Shown here: positions 32,049 to 39,439 of the stretch, one piece after another
How positions within the stretch are numbered: the stretch's first letter is position 1
Layout: each line of letters starts with the position of its first letter
Origin: Clostridium uliginosum
GTDB taxonomy: Bacteria > Bacillota > Clostridia > Clostridiales > Clostridiaceae
Reading direction: 5' to 3'
DNA length: 43,045 nucleotides
Assembly: GCF_900112485.1 (NCBI RefSeq)
Contig: NZ_FOMG01000032.1
Span: forward strand, 1-43,045
Program-made: the position numbers and the translations under genes
Notes under the pieces: generated by a model
The model's input: the letters and a program-made list of their open reading frames with translations, nothing else
Databases searched by the model: none
Told to the model about the DNA's origin: nothing

Positions 32049-32159
32049 TATGTAGATTCCTTTTTACAACATATATAATAGAAAAATATTGAAAATATAT
32101 TATAAAAATAGTATTATTGAAATTGAGAATCTATGTCAAAGATATTTTAAGAAGTTAAG

Positions 32160-32192
32160 AGATTCTAACTGATTTGCGGACAGTTAGAATCT
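32160..32192 (+). terminator. hairpin in the gap before the AraC gene
   Basis: AGATTCTAACTG pairs perfectly with CAGTTAGAATCT around a 9-base loop; the tail GTATAAAAAAT is not T-rich. It may be a weak terminator or a protein site. Confidence 0.4.
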
Positions 32193-32210
32193 GTATAAAA
32201 AATAGTATTA

Positions 32211-32243
32211 GCAATATTAGATTTTTTCTAATATTGCTTTTTT
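32211..32243 (+). terminator. strong intrinsic terminator
   Basis: GCAATATTAG pairs with CTAATATTGC around a T-rich 7-base loop, followed by TTTTTT. It lies immediately before repeat R3 copy 1. Confidence 0.8.
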
Positions 32244-32249
32244 AAATTT

Positions 32250-32473
32250 CGCTTTGTTTTAAAACCGTGTTGATATTGTTATATATTGTAAAGTGGGCTA
32301 AGAAATTGAACTTAAGAACGTCTAAATGAGTATAGTCCCCTTTTAGCTTGCTCCAAAGACAAGCTTTGGACAAGCAAGAAAGATGACAATACTCATTAAG
32401 AGTTCTAAAAGTCCAATTTCAATGTCCACTTTACAAAAATATAACAATATCAACACTCTGCTAAAACATAGCT
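32250..32473. repeat. R3 element, copy 1 (224 bp)
   Basis: The ends CGCTTTGTTTTAAAACCGTG and CACTCTGCTAAAACATAGCT are inverted. Inner arms GTGTTGATATTGTTATAT and CAATATCAACAC match, and TGTAAAGTGG/CCACTTTACA continue inward. TTAAATTT (32242-32249) and TTGAATTT (32474-32481) are an 8-bp target duplication with one change. No coding content. Confidence 0.85.
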
Positions 32474-32526
32474 TTGAATTTAAGAGATATAAGCTATTAC
32501 AGCTAATGTATCAGGAGGAATAAGTT

Positions 32527-33483
32527 GTGGAATCAACATACAAAGAAAAATTATTATATGGAAGTAAAATAATAGTTATAAAGAGAGAAAAAAAATTAAA
32601 TATTTATAAAGTAGAAGATAATACAGGTAGTGGAATAATGACAAGCTACAATATATTAGACGGGATTGAATTAGTTTATAATGATATTCACATGGAGTCA
32701 GCATCAATAGATTTAAATCCACCAGAAGGAATTTTTGAAATAAATCATTGTAGAGAAGGTAGAATAGAATGTGAATTTAAGAATGGGGAATTTTTATATA
32801 TGTCAAAAGATGATTTTTCCATTAATAGGAAAAATGGTACATGCCATCAATCATATTTTCCTTTAAGTCATTACCATGGTATTTCTATATGCCTTGAGAT
32901 AGATAAAGCTCAAAAAGAGATAGATAAATACCTTCCACATAGTTGCATTGATTTAAAGAAATTATGTAATAGATTATGTAAAAACAGTAGTTTTATGATT
33001 ATGAAAGCTAATGAATCTATAGGACATATTTTTGCAGAATTATATTCAGTACCTGAAAGAATAAAGTTAGAATATTTTAAAATTAAAATATTAGAAATAG
33101 TTTTGTTTTTAAGCACTATAGGTGAAAGTAAAGAAGAAAAAAGAGAGTATTATACAAAAAGACAGGTAGAAGTAATTAAAAATATACAAAAGCAAATTAT
33201 TGAAAATATTCAGAATAGGTACACCTTAGAGGAATTGTCACATAAACATGATATTGCTTTAACTACAATGAAAAAATGTTTTAAAGGAGTTTATGGAAAA
33301 AGCATTTATTCATATATGAGAGAATATCGTATGAAAATAGCAGCAGAAAGACTTATTTCTACAAATGATAATATATTAATAATTGCAAATTTTGTAGGAT
33401 ATGAAAATGGAAGTAAGTTTGCATCTGCTTTTAAAGAGATAGTTGGCTTATCACCAAGAGAATTTCGTAAGAATAGGGAATAG
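32527..33483 (+). CDS. AraC-family regulator (PchR/YbtA-like)
   Basis: The 318-residue protein has an N-terminal ligand-binding part (about 1-205) with GIFEINHCREGRIECEF and FPLSHYHGISICLEI, as in PchR/YbtA-type siderophore regulators. The C-terminal AraC helix-turn-helix pair (about 220-318) has YTLEELSHKHDIALTTMKKC and ANFVGYENGSKFASAFK. GTG 32527 follows AGGAGG. Two ABC exporter halves lie downstream, the usual arrangement for metallophore import or export loci of the YbtPQ type. The regulator is bracketed by R3 elements, which may carry its promoter and terminator. Confidence 0.88.
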   Translation: MESTYKEKLLYGSKIIVIKREKKLNIYKVEDNTGSGIMTSYNILDGIELVYNDIHMESASIDLNPPEGIFEINHCREGRIECEFKNGEFLYMSKDDFSINRKNGTCHQSYFPLSHYHGISICLEIDKAQKEIDKYLPHSCIDLKKLCNRLCKNSSFMIMKANESIGHIFAELYSVPERIKLEYFKIKILEIVLFLSTIGESKEEKREYYTKRQVEVIKNIQKQIIENIQNRYTLEELSHKHDIALTTMKKCFKGVYGKSIYSYMREYRMKIAAERLISTNDNILIIANFVGYENGSKFASAFKEIVGLSPREFRKNRE

Positions 33484-33587
33484 TTGTCCATTTGGAGCTA
33501 AGTTAAACTTAATGGAGTAGATAGCGATGCAGATTAGAAATAAAATATACTCAGTGAAAGATAACAATATAAAATTTTAAAATTTAA

Positions 33588-33680
33588 GGCTATGTTTTAG
33601 CAGCGTGTTGATATTGTTATATAAAGCTCATGGACGATGAAATTTATATAATAATATCAACACTGTTTTAAAACAAAGCG
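33588..33680. repeat. R3 element, copy 2 (93 bp)
   Basis: GGCTATGTTTTAGCAGCGTG and the inverse of CGCTTTGTTTTAAAACAGTG form the ends. A perfect 8-bp duplication AAATTTAA flanks it (33580-33587 and 33681-33688). It is inverted relative to copy 1 and lies between the AraC gene and the first ABC gene. Confidence 0.9.
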
Positions 33681-33727
33681 AAATTTAATTATTGTTATTG
33701 ATTAACTATTATTAGGAGGTGTATTTT

Positions 33728-35500
33728 TTGAAAAAAAATAAAGAAAAAGGAATGCTAGATTTTGCAGGGAATTATAAGTATTTAACTTATATAGGATGCA
33801 TATTATCAGGTATTAGTGCAGTACTAGTTTTAATTCCTTTTATTTGTATTTGGAAAATGGCATATGAGATAATTCAGGTATTTCCAAATATTTCTATGGT
33901 ATCAGACTTATCTTTTTATGGGTGGGAGGCTGTTATATTTTCTGTTGTAGGTATTTTTGTCTATTTTGGAGCATTAATGTGCACTCATATTTCAGCTTTT
34001 AGAACAGCTAGGAATATGAAAAACGAATCACTTCATTATATAGTTAAATTACCTATTGGATATTTTGAGGAGAATGGGAGTGGAAAGATTAGAAGAATTA
34101 TAAATGAGTGCTCTGTCCAAACTGAAACATTTTTAGCCCATATATTGCCAGATATTACTGGTGCAGTTGTCACACCAGTTGCTATGATTGTATTGCTTAT
34201 GTTATTTGATTGGAGGCTTGGAATAATCAGTCTTATTCCAATAGTAATCAGCATATATTTTGCTAATAAAATGATGGGAAAAGATTTAGTAGAATCTATG
34301 AAACAGTATCAAAATGCTTTAGATGATATGAACAATGAGGCTGTTGAATATGTAAGAGGAATACCAGTTGTTAAGACGTTTGGACAAACTGTTTTTTCTT
34401 TTGAAAACTTTCATGATTCCATTGAACATTATAAAAAATGGGCAGTAAATTATACAATAAAATTAAGAATACCTATGTGTAATTTTACTGTAAGTATTAA
34501 TTCTATATTTGCTCTTTTAATACCAGCAGGAGTTCTTTTAATTGCTTCAGCTATAAATCCAAATAAATTTATTTCAGATTTTATATTCTATATTATATTT
34601 ACCCCAATTCTTACTGTTGTTATGAATAAAATTATGTTTTCTAGTGAAAATTTTTTATTAGCTAAGGATGCTACAAAAAGAATTAATTCTATTTTAAGCG
34701 AAGAGATATTAAAAGTGGCTGTAAAGAATAAAGTACCTAATAATGCAACTATTAAATTTGAACATGTGGATTTTTCATATAAGGGTTCAAATAATAAAGC
34801 TTTAGATAATGTTTCTTTAGAAATAAAAGAAGGATGTAAAGTAGCATTAGTAGGACCTTCTGGAGGAGGAAAAACTACAGTTGCTAGTATGATACCTAGA
34901 TTTTATGATGTCAATTCAGGAAAAGTTACTATTGGAGGAGTAGATATAAGAGAAATATCAAATGAGAAACTTATGAGTATGATTTCATTTGTATTTCAAA
35001 ACACTAAATTATTTAAAACAAGTTTATTTGAAAATATTCGTTTTTCAAAACCTGATGCAAGTCGTGAAGAAGTTCTTGCAGCAGCTAAGGCTGCACAATG
35101 TGAAGAAATTTTTGAAAAATTTCCAGATGGCATAAACTCTATAGTAGGAAGCAAAGGAATTTATTTATCAGGTGGTGAAGCACAGAGAATATCACTTGCA
35201 AGGGCTATTTTAAAAAATGCTCCTATTATATTGCTTGATGAAGCAACAGCATTTGCAGATCCTGAAAATGAGTATAAGATCCAGAAGGCATTTGAACAGT
35301 TGATAAAAGGCAAAACTGTATTAATGATAGCCCATAGATTATCTACTATTAAAGATGCAGATGAAATATTGGTTATTGATAAGGGAAAGATTATAGAAAA
35401 AGGGTCACATCATGAATTATTAAATAAAAAAGGTATTTATAATAATATGTGGTTAGATTATCAGACTTCTATATGTTGGAAAGTAAAGGAGGTAGGATAA
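33728..35500 (+). CDS. ABC transporter, membrane plus ATPase (half 1)
   Basis: The start is TTG 33728, eight bases after AGGAGG; the GTG at 33719 overlaps the ribosome site. The 590-residue half transporter has six helices (about 15-310) followed by an ATPase with Walker A GPSGGGKTT, Q-loop VFQN, signature LSGGEAQRISLARA, Walker B IILLDEATAFADPENE and the switch His in IAHRLS. ATAFADP in place of ATSALD is typical of the YbtQ/IrtB-like group. It pairs with 35504, three bp downstream, as a heterodimer. The AraC regulator upstream suggests metallophore transport; drug export is an alternative. Confidence 0.92.
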   Translation: MKKNKEKGMLDFAGNYKYLTYIGCILSGISAVLVLIPFICIWKMAYEIIQVFPNISMVSDLSFYGWEAVIFSVVGIFVYFGALMCTHISAFRTARNMKNESLHYIVKLPIGYFEENGSGKIRRIINECSVQTETFLAHILPDITGAVVTPVAMIVLLMLFDWRLGIISLIPIVISIYFANKMMGKDLVESMKQYQNALDDMNNEAVEYVRGIPVVKTFGQTVFSFENFHDSIEHYKKWAVNYTIKLRIPMCNFTVSINSIFALLIPAGVLLIASAINPNKFISDFIFYIIFTPILTVVMNKIMFSSENFLLAKDATKRINSILSEEILKVAVKNKVPNNATIKFEHVDFSYKGSNNKALDNVSLEIKEGCKVALVGPSGGGKTTVASMIPRFYDVNSGKVTIGGVDIREISNEKLMSMISFVFQNTKLFKTSLFENIRFSKPDASREEVLAAAKAAQCEEIFEKFPDGINSIVGSKGIYLSGGEAQRISLARAILKNAPIILLDEATAFADPENEYKIQKAFEQLIKGKTVLMIAHRLSTIKDADEILVIDKGKIIEKGSHHELLNKKGIYNNMWLDYQTSICWKVKEVG

Positions 35501-35503
35501 GAT

Positions 35504-37246
35504 ATGGTTAAATATTTAAAAAATAGATTATCACTTAGTGATAAAGGAGCAAAAGATTTAGTAAAAGCAATGTTTGCTTGCACAGTAACAAATATTAGTT
35601 TTATGTTACCAGTAGGACTTTTATATTTAGTAGTAGAAGGAATGATTGGAAGATATTTAGGTGTAGAGGGAAAAGTATATCCTATTACAATGTATGTAGG
35701 AATTTCCGTAATATTTTTATTTGCAATTTTTATTTGTGAAAAAGTTCAATATAATGCCACTTTTCTTGCTTCTTATGAGGAAAGTGCAACCAAAAGAATA
35801 ACTATAGCAGAAAAATTAAGAAAAATACCATTATCATTTTTTGGAAAAAGAGATTTAACTGATTTAACTACTACAATTATGGGAGACTGTGCAGGTCTAG
35901 AAACATCATTTTCACACTTTATACCGGAACTTTTTGGAGCTATAATGTCAGTAGTTATTGTTGGTATAGGATTATTGCTTTATAATTGGAAATTAGGCGT
36001 TTCATTATTATGGGTTATTCCAGTAGCATTTTTATTAACACTTTCAGGGAAGAAAACAGTAAAAGAATCAAATAAAAAACTCAATGAGTTGAATTTAACT
36101 AATGCAGATAGTATTCAAGAATGCATTGAAAATATAAGAGAAATTAAGGGGTATAATCAAGAAGAAGAGTACCTTAAACATGTAGAAGAAAATCTTATAT
36201 GCCAAGAAAAAACAAATATTAAGACAGAACTTAAAATGGCAGTTTTTGTTATTTCCTCTCAAATGTTATTGAGAGTTGGAGTTGCTACTATGACACTTAT
36301 AGGAGCTAAACTTATAACTGATGGAGAAATTGATTTTTTAACTTTTCTTATGTTTTTAATTGCTGCTTCAAGAGTTTTTGATCCTTTAGCTATAGCATTA
36401 GAAAACTTAGCTGCTATTTTTGCTACAGAATTTAAAATAGATAGGATGAAAGAAATTGAAGGACAAGTAATACAAGAAGGAAATGATAATGCACATTTTG
36501 ATAATTATAATATCACTTTTAATCATGTTAACTTTACTTATGATGGAAATGAAAATGTATTAAATGATGTTTCATTTTTAGCAAAACAAGGAGAAATTAC
36601 AGCTTTAGTAGGACCATCTGGTGGTGGAAAAAGTACAGTAGCAAAATTAGCCGCTAGATTTTGGGATATAACAAGTGGAAAAATAAAAGTGGGAGGCAAA
36701 GATATTTCTAATATTGAGCCTGAAGAATTATTGAAAAAGTATGCGATTGTTTTTCAAGATGTAGTATTATTCAATAATACTATAATGGAAAATATTCGTA
36801 TAGGAAAGCGTGGAGCTAGTGATGAAGAAATAATTAGAGCTGCTAAGCTATCATGTTGTGATGAATTTATTAACAAGTTACCTAAAAAGTATAATACTAT
36901 AATTGGTGAAAATGGTTCAAGCTTATCAGGAGGAGAGCGTCAAAGAATATCTATTGCTAGAGCACTTTTGAAAGATGCACCAATAATTTTATTAGATGAA
37001 GCTACAGCTTCTCTTGATGTAGAAAATGAATCAAAGGTACAATCCGCAATATCTAAGCTTGTAAAAAATAAAACAGTATTAGTTATTGCTCATAGAATGA
37101 GAACTATTGCAGAAGCAGATCATATTATCGTATTAGAAGATGGAAAAGTAGCTGAGGAAGGAATTCATAAAAATCTACTTGATAAAAAAGGTATATATAA
37201 TAAATTGTGGACTTTACAAACAAAAGCTGCAGATTGGACAATATAA
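35504..37246 (+). CDS. ABC transporter, membrane plus ATPase (half 2)
   Basis: The 580-residue partner of the preceding gene has six membrane helices (about 20-300). The ATPase has Walker A GPSGGGKST, signature LSGGERQRISIARA, Walker B IILLDEATASLDVENE and the switch His in IAHRMR. All catalytic parts are intact. The ribosome site (GGAGGTAGG) lies inside the end of the first gene, so expression is coupled. Together they form a heterodimeric exporter-type ABC protein of the YbtP/YbtQ kind. Substrate unknown. Confidence 0.92.
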   Translation: MVKYLKNRLSLSDKGAKDLVKAMFACTVTNISFMLPVGLLYLVVEGMIGRYLGVEGKVYPITMYVGISVIFLFAIFICEKVQYNATFLASYEESATKRITIAEKLRKIPLSFFGKRDLTDLTTTIMGDCAGLETSFSHFIPELFGAIMSVVIVGIGLLLYNWKLGVSLLWVIPVAFLLTLSGKKTVKESNKKLNELNLTNADSIQECIENIREIKGYNQEEEYLKHVEENLICQEKTNIKTELKMAVFVISSQMLLRVGVATMTLIGAKLITDGEIDFLTFLMFLIAASRVFDPLAIALENLAAIFATEFKIDRMKEIEGQVIQEGNDNAHFDNYNITFNHVNFTYDGNENVLNDVSFLAKQGEITALVGPSGGGKSTVAKLAARFWDITSGKIKVGGKDISNIEPEELLKKYAIVFQDVVLFNNTIMENIRIGKRGASDEEIIRAAKLSCCDEFINKLPKKYNTIIGENGSSLSGGERQRISIARALLKDAPIILLDEATASLDVENESKVQSAISKLVKNKTVLVIAHRMRTIAEADHIIVLEDGKVAEEGIHKNLLDKKGIYNKLWTLQTKAADWTI

Positions 37247-37315
37247 TTTAAACTTAAAGTTATACTCAAAAAAGAAAGTAAAGAAAAGTACTAGTCTTAA
37301 TTTATTAAATAGATT

Positions 37316-37342
37316 GGCTATGTTTTAGCAGAGTGTTGATAT
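37316..37342. repeat. R3 element, single end only
   Basis: GGCTATGTTTTAGCAGAGTG followed by TTGATAT matches the R3 end. No matching inverted end was found downstream, so this is a truncated or solo end after the ABC operon. Confidence 0.7.
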
Positions 37343-37467
37343 AAGAATCAAATACTTGCTTTTATGCATAACTTTAATGTACCTTTTATTAAGCACATTG
37401 GATTGTTTAAATTCAATTTTCACTTTGAATCCACTTGATCCGACCTTAGTCTAACTAAGATAAATTT

Positions 37468-37500
37468 AGAGGTACTTAGAATTTCAGTACCTCTATTTTT
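37468..37500 (+). terminator. terminator after the ABC exporter operon
   Basis: AGAGGTACT pairs with AGTACCTCT around a 9-base loop, followed by ATTTTTT. Confidence 0.85.
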
Positions 37501-37655
37501 TGTATCTAAAATCATATTAGAAATAAATTAATTTGCTATGGCTGAATAGTTACGAATGCAACCATATAAACAAATATTTACATTAATGTATATTTATTTA
37601 AAAAGTAAATATTTTATGTTATAGTTTATTTATAGAAGTTAAGGGGGGGATAAAG

Positions 37656-38600
37656 ATGCTAATGGATAATTATGTAGTAGTCATAGGTGGAATGAATTTA
37701 GATATAGCAGGTCTGTCAGGAGATTTATACAAAGAAAAAGATTCAAATATCGGAGAAATTCAGATGACAGTTGGTGGAGTAGGACAGAATATTGCCCAAA
37801 ATTTAGTAAAATTAAATGTTTCTACATACTTGATAACAGTCTATGGAGATGATTATTTTGGAGAATTTCTAGCTGACGAGTGTAAAAAGAACAATATTCA
37901 TTTAGATTATGCTCAACGCATTTTTAACACCAGAAGCTCGACTTATTTATATGTTACAGATGACCAAGGTGATATGGTTACAGCAGTTAATGATATGAAG
38001 ATTACAGAAAATATTACTTCGGAATTTTTGGAAAAGCGTATAAACTTTATTAACGGAGCATCAATCTGTGTAGTTGATGGGAATATCCCCCAAAATTCTA
38101 TTGAATGGCTTGCAAATCATTGTACTGTACCGATTTTTGTAGATCCAGTTTCTATTGCTAAAGTAAGTAGATTTGAAAATATTTTAGATAAGATTGATAC
38201 TTTTAAACCCAATACATTAGAAGCAAGTGTTTTATCAGGAGTGAAAATTGTTGATATAGAAAGTGCTAAACAAGCAGCTAAAATTTTATATAAAAAAGGA
38301 ATAAAGAATGTATTTATATCGTTAGGATCAAGGGGAATCTTATGTTCAAGAGAAGAAGAAGTAGATTTCATTCCGATTTTGCCAACACGTGTAGTTAGTG
38401 TAAATGGAGCTGGGGATTGTAATATGGCAATGATTGTATGGGCACGTTTTCAATATGACAATAAAATACCATTAAAAAGAATAGGGATGTTGATTCAGGC
38501 GGCAGCTAGTTTAACAGTAGAAGTTGCACAGTCAGTATCTCCAAATTTAAACATTAAAAATATAATAGAAAGGTCAAAAAAATTTTTAAAAGAGGTGTAA
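37656..38600 (+). CDS. PfkB-family carbohydrate/nucleoside kinase (pseudouridine kinase-like)
   Basis: The 314-residue ribokinase-fold enzyme starts VVVIGGMNLDIAG, like pseudouridine-type PfkB kinases. It has GGVGQNIAQNLVKL and the anion-hole/catalytic motif NGAGDC with Asp254. Usual families have GAGD-[ST/A]-F; the following residues here are CNMAM. AAGGGGGG precedes two in-frame ATGs (37656 and 37662). The next gene starts four bp after its stop, so both act in one pathway. It phosphorylates a sugar or nucleoside; the exact substrate is unknown. Confidence 0.85.
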   Translation: MLMDNYVVVIGGMNLDIAGLSGDLYKEKDSNIGEIQMTVGGVGQNIAQNLVKLNVSTYLITVYGDDYFGEFLADECKKNNIHLDYAQRIFNTRSSTYLYVTDDQGDMVTAVNDMKITENITSEFLEKRINFINGASICVVDGNIPQNSIEWLANHCTVPIFVDPVSIAKVSRFENILDKIDTFKPNTLEASVLSGVKIVDIESAKQAAKILYKKGIKNVFISLGSRGILCSREEEVDFIPILPTRVVSVNGAGDCNMAMIVWARFQYDNKIPLKRIGMLIQAAASLTVEVAQSVSPNLNIKNIIERSKKFLKEV

Positions 38601-38604
38601 AAAT

Positions 38605-39297
38605 ATGAAAAAACAAATTTATTCTTTAGTAAATTATAATGAAAGTGTTGCAACAATGAATGCTGGTGCAGATCATATTGGTTTGGTGCCTATGCAGAGT
38701 GGTGGTATACCAGCTCATCGTGTTCCATTTGATGTTGTGGATCGTATCTTTAATGTGGCGAAAAAGCGTGGTGTCAAATGTGTGGCTATCATGTTGAATA
38801 CAGATCCAGATGAAATGATTTTCATTGCAAATAGAGTAAAACCTGATATTCTGCATATTGCAGGCATGGAATTTACAGCTGATGCAGCATTTGCTGAAAG
38901 ACTACATAAAGAATGTCCAGGTGTTGAATTGATGCAAGCTGTTCTTGTCGATGGACCTGAAGCTATAGAACGTGCAAAAGAATATGCAAAATTCTGCAAT
39001 TACATCTTAACCGATTCAGGACTTGCACGCGATACAGGTATTGGGGCAAGTGGCATGATTCATGATTGGAATATTGATGCAGAAATTGTGAGAAGTATAA
39101 ATATACCAGTAATTATTGCAGGTGGTTTAGGCCCAGATAATGTAGAAGAATGTATCAAACAAGTAAAACCTTATGGTGTAGATTCTTTAACTAAGACAAG
39201 CCATAAATATAATGATGGTGTTATGGAAAAAGATATTCCAAAAGTAAAGCAATTTTGTGAAAGAGCAGATAAGATTGCTGAAAAATTGGGTTTGTAA
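38605..39297 (+). CDS. TrpF-like TIM-barrel protein, not a normal phosphoribosylanthranilate isomerase
   Basis: The 230-residue beta/alpha barrel resembles TrpF in its second half. DSGLARDTGIGASGMIHDW corresponds to the TrpF D-S...GGTGxxFDW region (Asp137 the likely acid/base), and PVIIAGGLGPDNVEECIK corresponds to the phosphate-binding loop. The catalytic Cys of TrpF (KICG at strand 1) is replaced: the start is MKKQIYSLVNYNE and the first Cys is at 59. No other trp gene is near. It is coupled to a PfkB kinase. It may act on the kinase product, for example as an isomerase or aldolase of a phosphosugar. The DNA looks somewhat more GC-rich than its neighbours. Confidence 0.75.
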   Translation: MKKQIYSLVNYNESVATMNAGADHIGLVPMQSGGIPAHRVPFDVVDRIFNVAKKRGVKCVAIMLNTDPDEMIFIANRVKPDILHIAGMEFTADAAFAERLHKECPGVELMQAVLVDGPEAIERAKEYAKFCNYILTDSGLARDTGIGASGMIHDWNIDAEIVRSINIPVIIAGGLGPDNVEECIKQVKPYGVDSLTKTSHKYNDGVMEKDIPKVKQFCERADKIAEKLGL

Positions 39298-39314
39298 AAT
39301 TAAATTCATTAGTG

Positions 39315-39358
39315 AAAACCTAATCTTGTGTGATATATATCACCAAGATTAGGTTTTT
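39315..39358. terminator. bidirectional terminator between convergent operons
   Basis: AAAACCTAATCTTG pairs with CAAGATTAGGTTTT, extended by GTGAT/ATCAC, with A before and T after the stem. Confidence 0.9.
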
Positions 39359-39439
39359 CATTCTTTTAGCACAACAGTTTAACTTATAATAAAAAATAGC
39401 CAGAATGAGATTAGTTATAAAGTTTACTTGATATTTCTT

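Noticed and set aside
38626..38999. Minus-strand frames opposite the TrpF-like gene
   Set aside because: They are His- and Ser-rich shadow frames without starts or ribosome sites, opposite a well-supported gene.
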